Positions 19,441 through 21,241 of a stretch of DNA of 21,241 bases are shown one piece after another. Each line of letters begins with the position of its first letter. The first letter of the stretch is position 1. The notes below the pieces were generated by a model. It was not told where the DNA came from and ran no database searches. It was given only the letters and a program-made list of their open reading frames with translations. Origin of the DNA: a virus; IMG/VR virus record IMGVR_UViG_3300042337_000084, positions 1 to 21,241 of that record, one strand, 5' to 3'. Made by a program: the position numbers and the translations under genes.

Positions 19441-21241
19441 ATGACCGGAATCTTTCAGATTCTTCTTGCTGGGCAGGGTGCACCGACTATCCTTGCTGAC
19501 TACCTTGTTGTAGCGGGTGGTGGTGGGGCATCTAGTTATGGTGCTGGCGGTGCTGGAGGTTATCGCACAAGTGCAGGGACTAGCGGCGGTGGTGCGTCTG
19601 CTGAATCATCTTTAAGTCTTGCGGTTGGAACTTCTTACATTGTAACGGTTGGCGCTGGAGGAAGTGGCGGTTCAAATGCAAATGGCAGTCAAGGTTCAAA
19701 TTCTGTATTTAGCACAATTACTTCTACTGGCGGTGGTTTGGGAGGTCAGCAAGCCGGTGGAGGTGCAGGTGGCTCTGGAGGTGGTGGGGGCTATGGAGCC
19801 ACAGGAAATCCAAGCGCAGGAGGTTCTGGAACCACTAATCAAGGATATGCAGGTGGTAGTGGTTTAACAGACGATGCAACATATTCTGCTGGTGGTGGAG
19901 GCGGCGGTGCTGGTGCTGCTGGAACTAATGCTGCGTTTCAAGTGGGTGGCAACGGTGGAAACGGTGTTGCTTCATCAATCACAGGCTCATCGGTAACAAG
20001 AGCAGGTGGCGGCGCAGGTCGAACCAACGTAGGTACTTCTGGTACTGCTGGCTCTGGAGGTGGTGGAACTGCATCAACTTCAGGGGCGGGTGGAAGTGGA
20101 ACTGTAAATACTGGAGGGGGTGGAGGTTCTGGCTCCGGCATCGCCGGCGGCGGCGGCGCTGGCGGCTCTGGTGTCGTTATCATCAAAATCCCATCTACGC
20201 ACTATGCCTCATTCTCATCTGGTGTAACTTCAACTTTATCTACTGCGGTTGCTGGATACAACGTATACACAGTAACGGCTACATCTACTACTAGCGAGAC
20301 TGTTACTTTCCTTGCTGGCGCACCTGTTAGCGACTTGCTAGTGGTGGCTGGTGGTGGAGGCGGTGGGCATACTAGGGGTGGTGGTGGCGGTGCTGGTGGT
20401 TATCGATCAAGCACAACCCAAGGAATCGTTTTTGGTCAGACCTACACAGTTACAGTAGGCGCTGGCGGCAATGGTTCTTCAAGTGCTACATTGCGTGGTT
20501 CTAACGGTTCTGATTCTGTATTTTCTAGCAATACTTCTGCCGGAGGTGGTGGAGGTGGGTCTGGAACTGGTCAATTTGCGGGTTCAGATGGTGGATCAGG
20601 TGGCGGTGCTGGAAATCAAAACAATACAAATGTTAGTGGAGGCACAGGAAACACGCCAAGCACTAGCCCATCTCAAGGAAGTAATGGTGGTGCATCCAAT
20701 GCTTCTGGTCAAGGAGAGATTGCAGGTGGCGGAGGTGGCGGCGCAAGCGCAGTAGGAGCAACGTCATCGTCGAGTGATAACGGTGTTGCTGGAGGTGCTG
20801 GAACATCCTCATCAATCACAGGCTCAAGCGTTCCCCGTGGTGGTGGAGGTGGTTCGGGCGTTGGAAATAATGATTCTGCTACTGGCGGGACGGGCGGTGT
20901 AGGCGGAGGCGGTAATGGTGGGCAAAGAACCACCGATAATGCAACCGCTGGAACCGTCAATACTGGCGGTGGTGGTGGAGGCGGGGGTGATAATCAACCC
21001 GGAAAAGCAGGCGGCTCTGGCATTGTCGTTATCAAAGTACCTGACAACGTAACTGCGACATTCTCTGGTGGCGTAACTTCATCTCTGTCTACTTCTGGTG
21101 GATTCAACATCTACTCTGTGACTGCGACTAGCACGACAAGTGAGACTGTGACGTTTAATCCTAAGATTGTTGTTGACTACCTTGTAATTGCAGGTGGTGG
21201 TAGTGGAGGCGCTCAAGCGGGTGGCGGTGGTGGCGCTGGTG
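19441..21241 (+). CDS. Very glycine-rich tail adhesin, C-terminus beyond window
   Basis: An uninterrupted frame of 600 codons starts at ATG 19441 (GTGAG-type weak ribosome site) and runs off the right edge. After a short lead (MTGIFQILLAGQGAPTILAD) the protein consists of tandem domains, each opening with an LVVAGGGG strand, then SYIVTVGAGG- and SVFS-type strands, long Gly runs, an SITGSSV-R-GGG motif and a GSGVVIIKIP strand. A Thr/Ser-rich linker ends in TSETVTF. Unit one begins near 19504, unit two at 20338 and unit three at 21181. Glycine-rich domains of this type occur in phage and bacterial surface proteins; phage S16 gp38 shows that poly-Gly II helices can build receptor-binding tips. 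By position it is a second host-contact protein. Confidence 0.78.
   Translation, partial: MTGIFQILLAGQGAPTILADYLVVAGGGGASSYGAGGAGGYRTSAGTSGGGASAESSLSLAVGTSYIVTVGAGGSGGSNANGSQGSNSVFSTITSTGGGLGGQQAGGGAGGSGGGGGYGATGNPSAGGSGTTNQGYAGGSGLTDDATYSAGGGGGGAGAAGTNAAFQVGGNGGNGVASSITGSSVTRAGGGAGRTNVGTSGTAGSGGGGTASTSGAGGSGTVNTGGGGGSGSGIAGGGGAGGSGVVIIKIPSTHYASFSSGVTSTLSTAVAGYNVYTVTATSTTSETVTFLAGAPVSDLLVVAGGGGGGHTRGGGGGAGGYRSSTTQGIVFGQTYTVTVGAGGNGSSSATLRGSNGSDSVFSSNTSAGGGGGGSGTGQFAGSDGGSGGGAGNQNNTNVSGGTGNTPSTSPSQGSNGGASNASGQGEIAGGGGGGASAVGATSSSSDNGVAGGAGTSSSITGSSVPRGGGGGSGVGNNDSATGGTGGVGGGGNGGQRTTDNATAGTVNTGGGGGGGGDNQPGKAGGSGIVVIKVPDNVTATFSGGVTSSLSTSGGFNIYSVTATSTTSETVTFNPKIVVDYLVIAGGGSGGAQAGGGGGAG
19504..21241 (+). 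repeat. Tandem ~280-residue domains in the adhesin
   Basis: LVVAGGG openings lie at 19504, 20338 and 21181, periods of 834 and 843 bases (278 and 281 codons). The ends of units one and two also correspond: GSGVVIIKIP with SETVTF, and GSGIVVIKVP with SETVTF. Unit three is cut by the window edge. Confidence 0.8.

Noticed and set aside
19938-20186. Long antisense proline-rich frame opposite the adhesin
   Set aside because: GGN glycine codons read as CCN proline on the other strand and contain few stops; no ribosome site. The same holds for 20709-20960.
18517-21241. Diversity-generating retroelement acting on the fibre genes
   Set aside because: No reverse transcriptase gene and no template/variable repeat pair with adenine-specific differences seen; the repeats are in-frame domain duplications.

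Overview
The window is a 21 kb piece of a tailed double-stranded DNA bacteriophage (Caudoviricetes). It carries a large terminase, portal, scaffold-like protein, major capsid protein, a head-tail adaptor and a P22 gp10-like tail hub, followed directly by fibre genes. No tape-measure, tail-tube or sheath gene lies between the capsid and fibre genes, so a short-tailed (podovirus-type) virion is the best reading. The host is bacterial: strong Shine-Dalgarno sites, many ATGA overlaps, and two perfect DnaA boxes in one intergenic region. The host species cannot be named from this sequence. A Gram-negative host would fit the P22-like tail hub and the sugar genes, but that is inference.

Left arm (1-6094, all on the minus strand). 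Reading in the direction of transcription, a 56-residue gene and an ArdC-type antirestriction metallopeptidase come first. A 59-residue protein and a bidirectional terminator (4741-4763) follow. Next is a 500-base noncoding stretch with DnaA boxes, 11-bp-spaced GGATAAC repeats and a 53-bp inverted repeat, which is a candidate origin. After it come an HNH endonuclease, two small proteins, a 42-residue membrane protein, an RmlB-type nucleotide-sugar 4,6-dehydratase, a 65-residue protein, a 37-residue membrane protein and a glycosyltransferase. The arm ends with a YqaJ-type exonuclease and the start of a probable single-strand annealing protein, which run off the left edge as a recombination pair.

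Divergent control region (6095-6551). This 457-base stretch is noncoding and separates the two arms. It holds AT-rich promoter-like sequence, nested ATAGGT/ACCTAT inverted repeats that look like operators, a cluster of perfect palindromes, and a 7-bp inverted repeat just before the first rightward gene.

Right arm (6552-21241, all on the plus strand). Four small genes and two class I methyltransferases precede the large terminase. Then come an HTH-like protein, a Cys-rich protein, the portal, three small proteins, a coiled-coil scaffold candidate, the major capsid protein, two Ala/Thr/Ser-rich probable decoration proteins, an unknown protein, the adaptor, the gp10-like hub and a repetitive fibre. 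The last gene is a very glycine-rich adhesin with about 280-residue tandem repeats that continues past the right edge. Genes are tightly packed and often overlap by 4 bases, which indicates a translationally coupled late operon.

The parts that go beyond a standard phage layout are the sugar/methyl gene set, the origin-like repeat region, three very small membrane-protein genes, the recurrent CTAATCAA leader upstream of leftward genes, and the modular glycine-rich adhesin.
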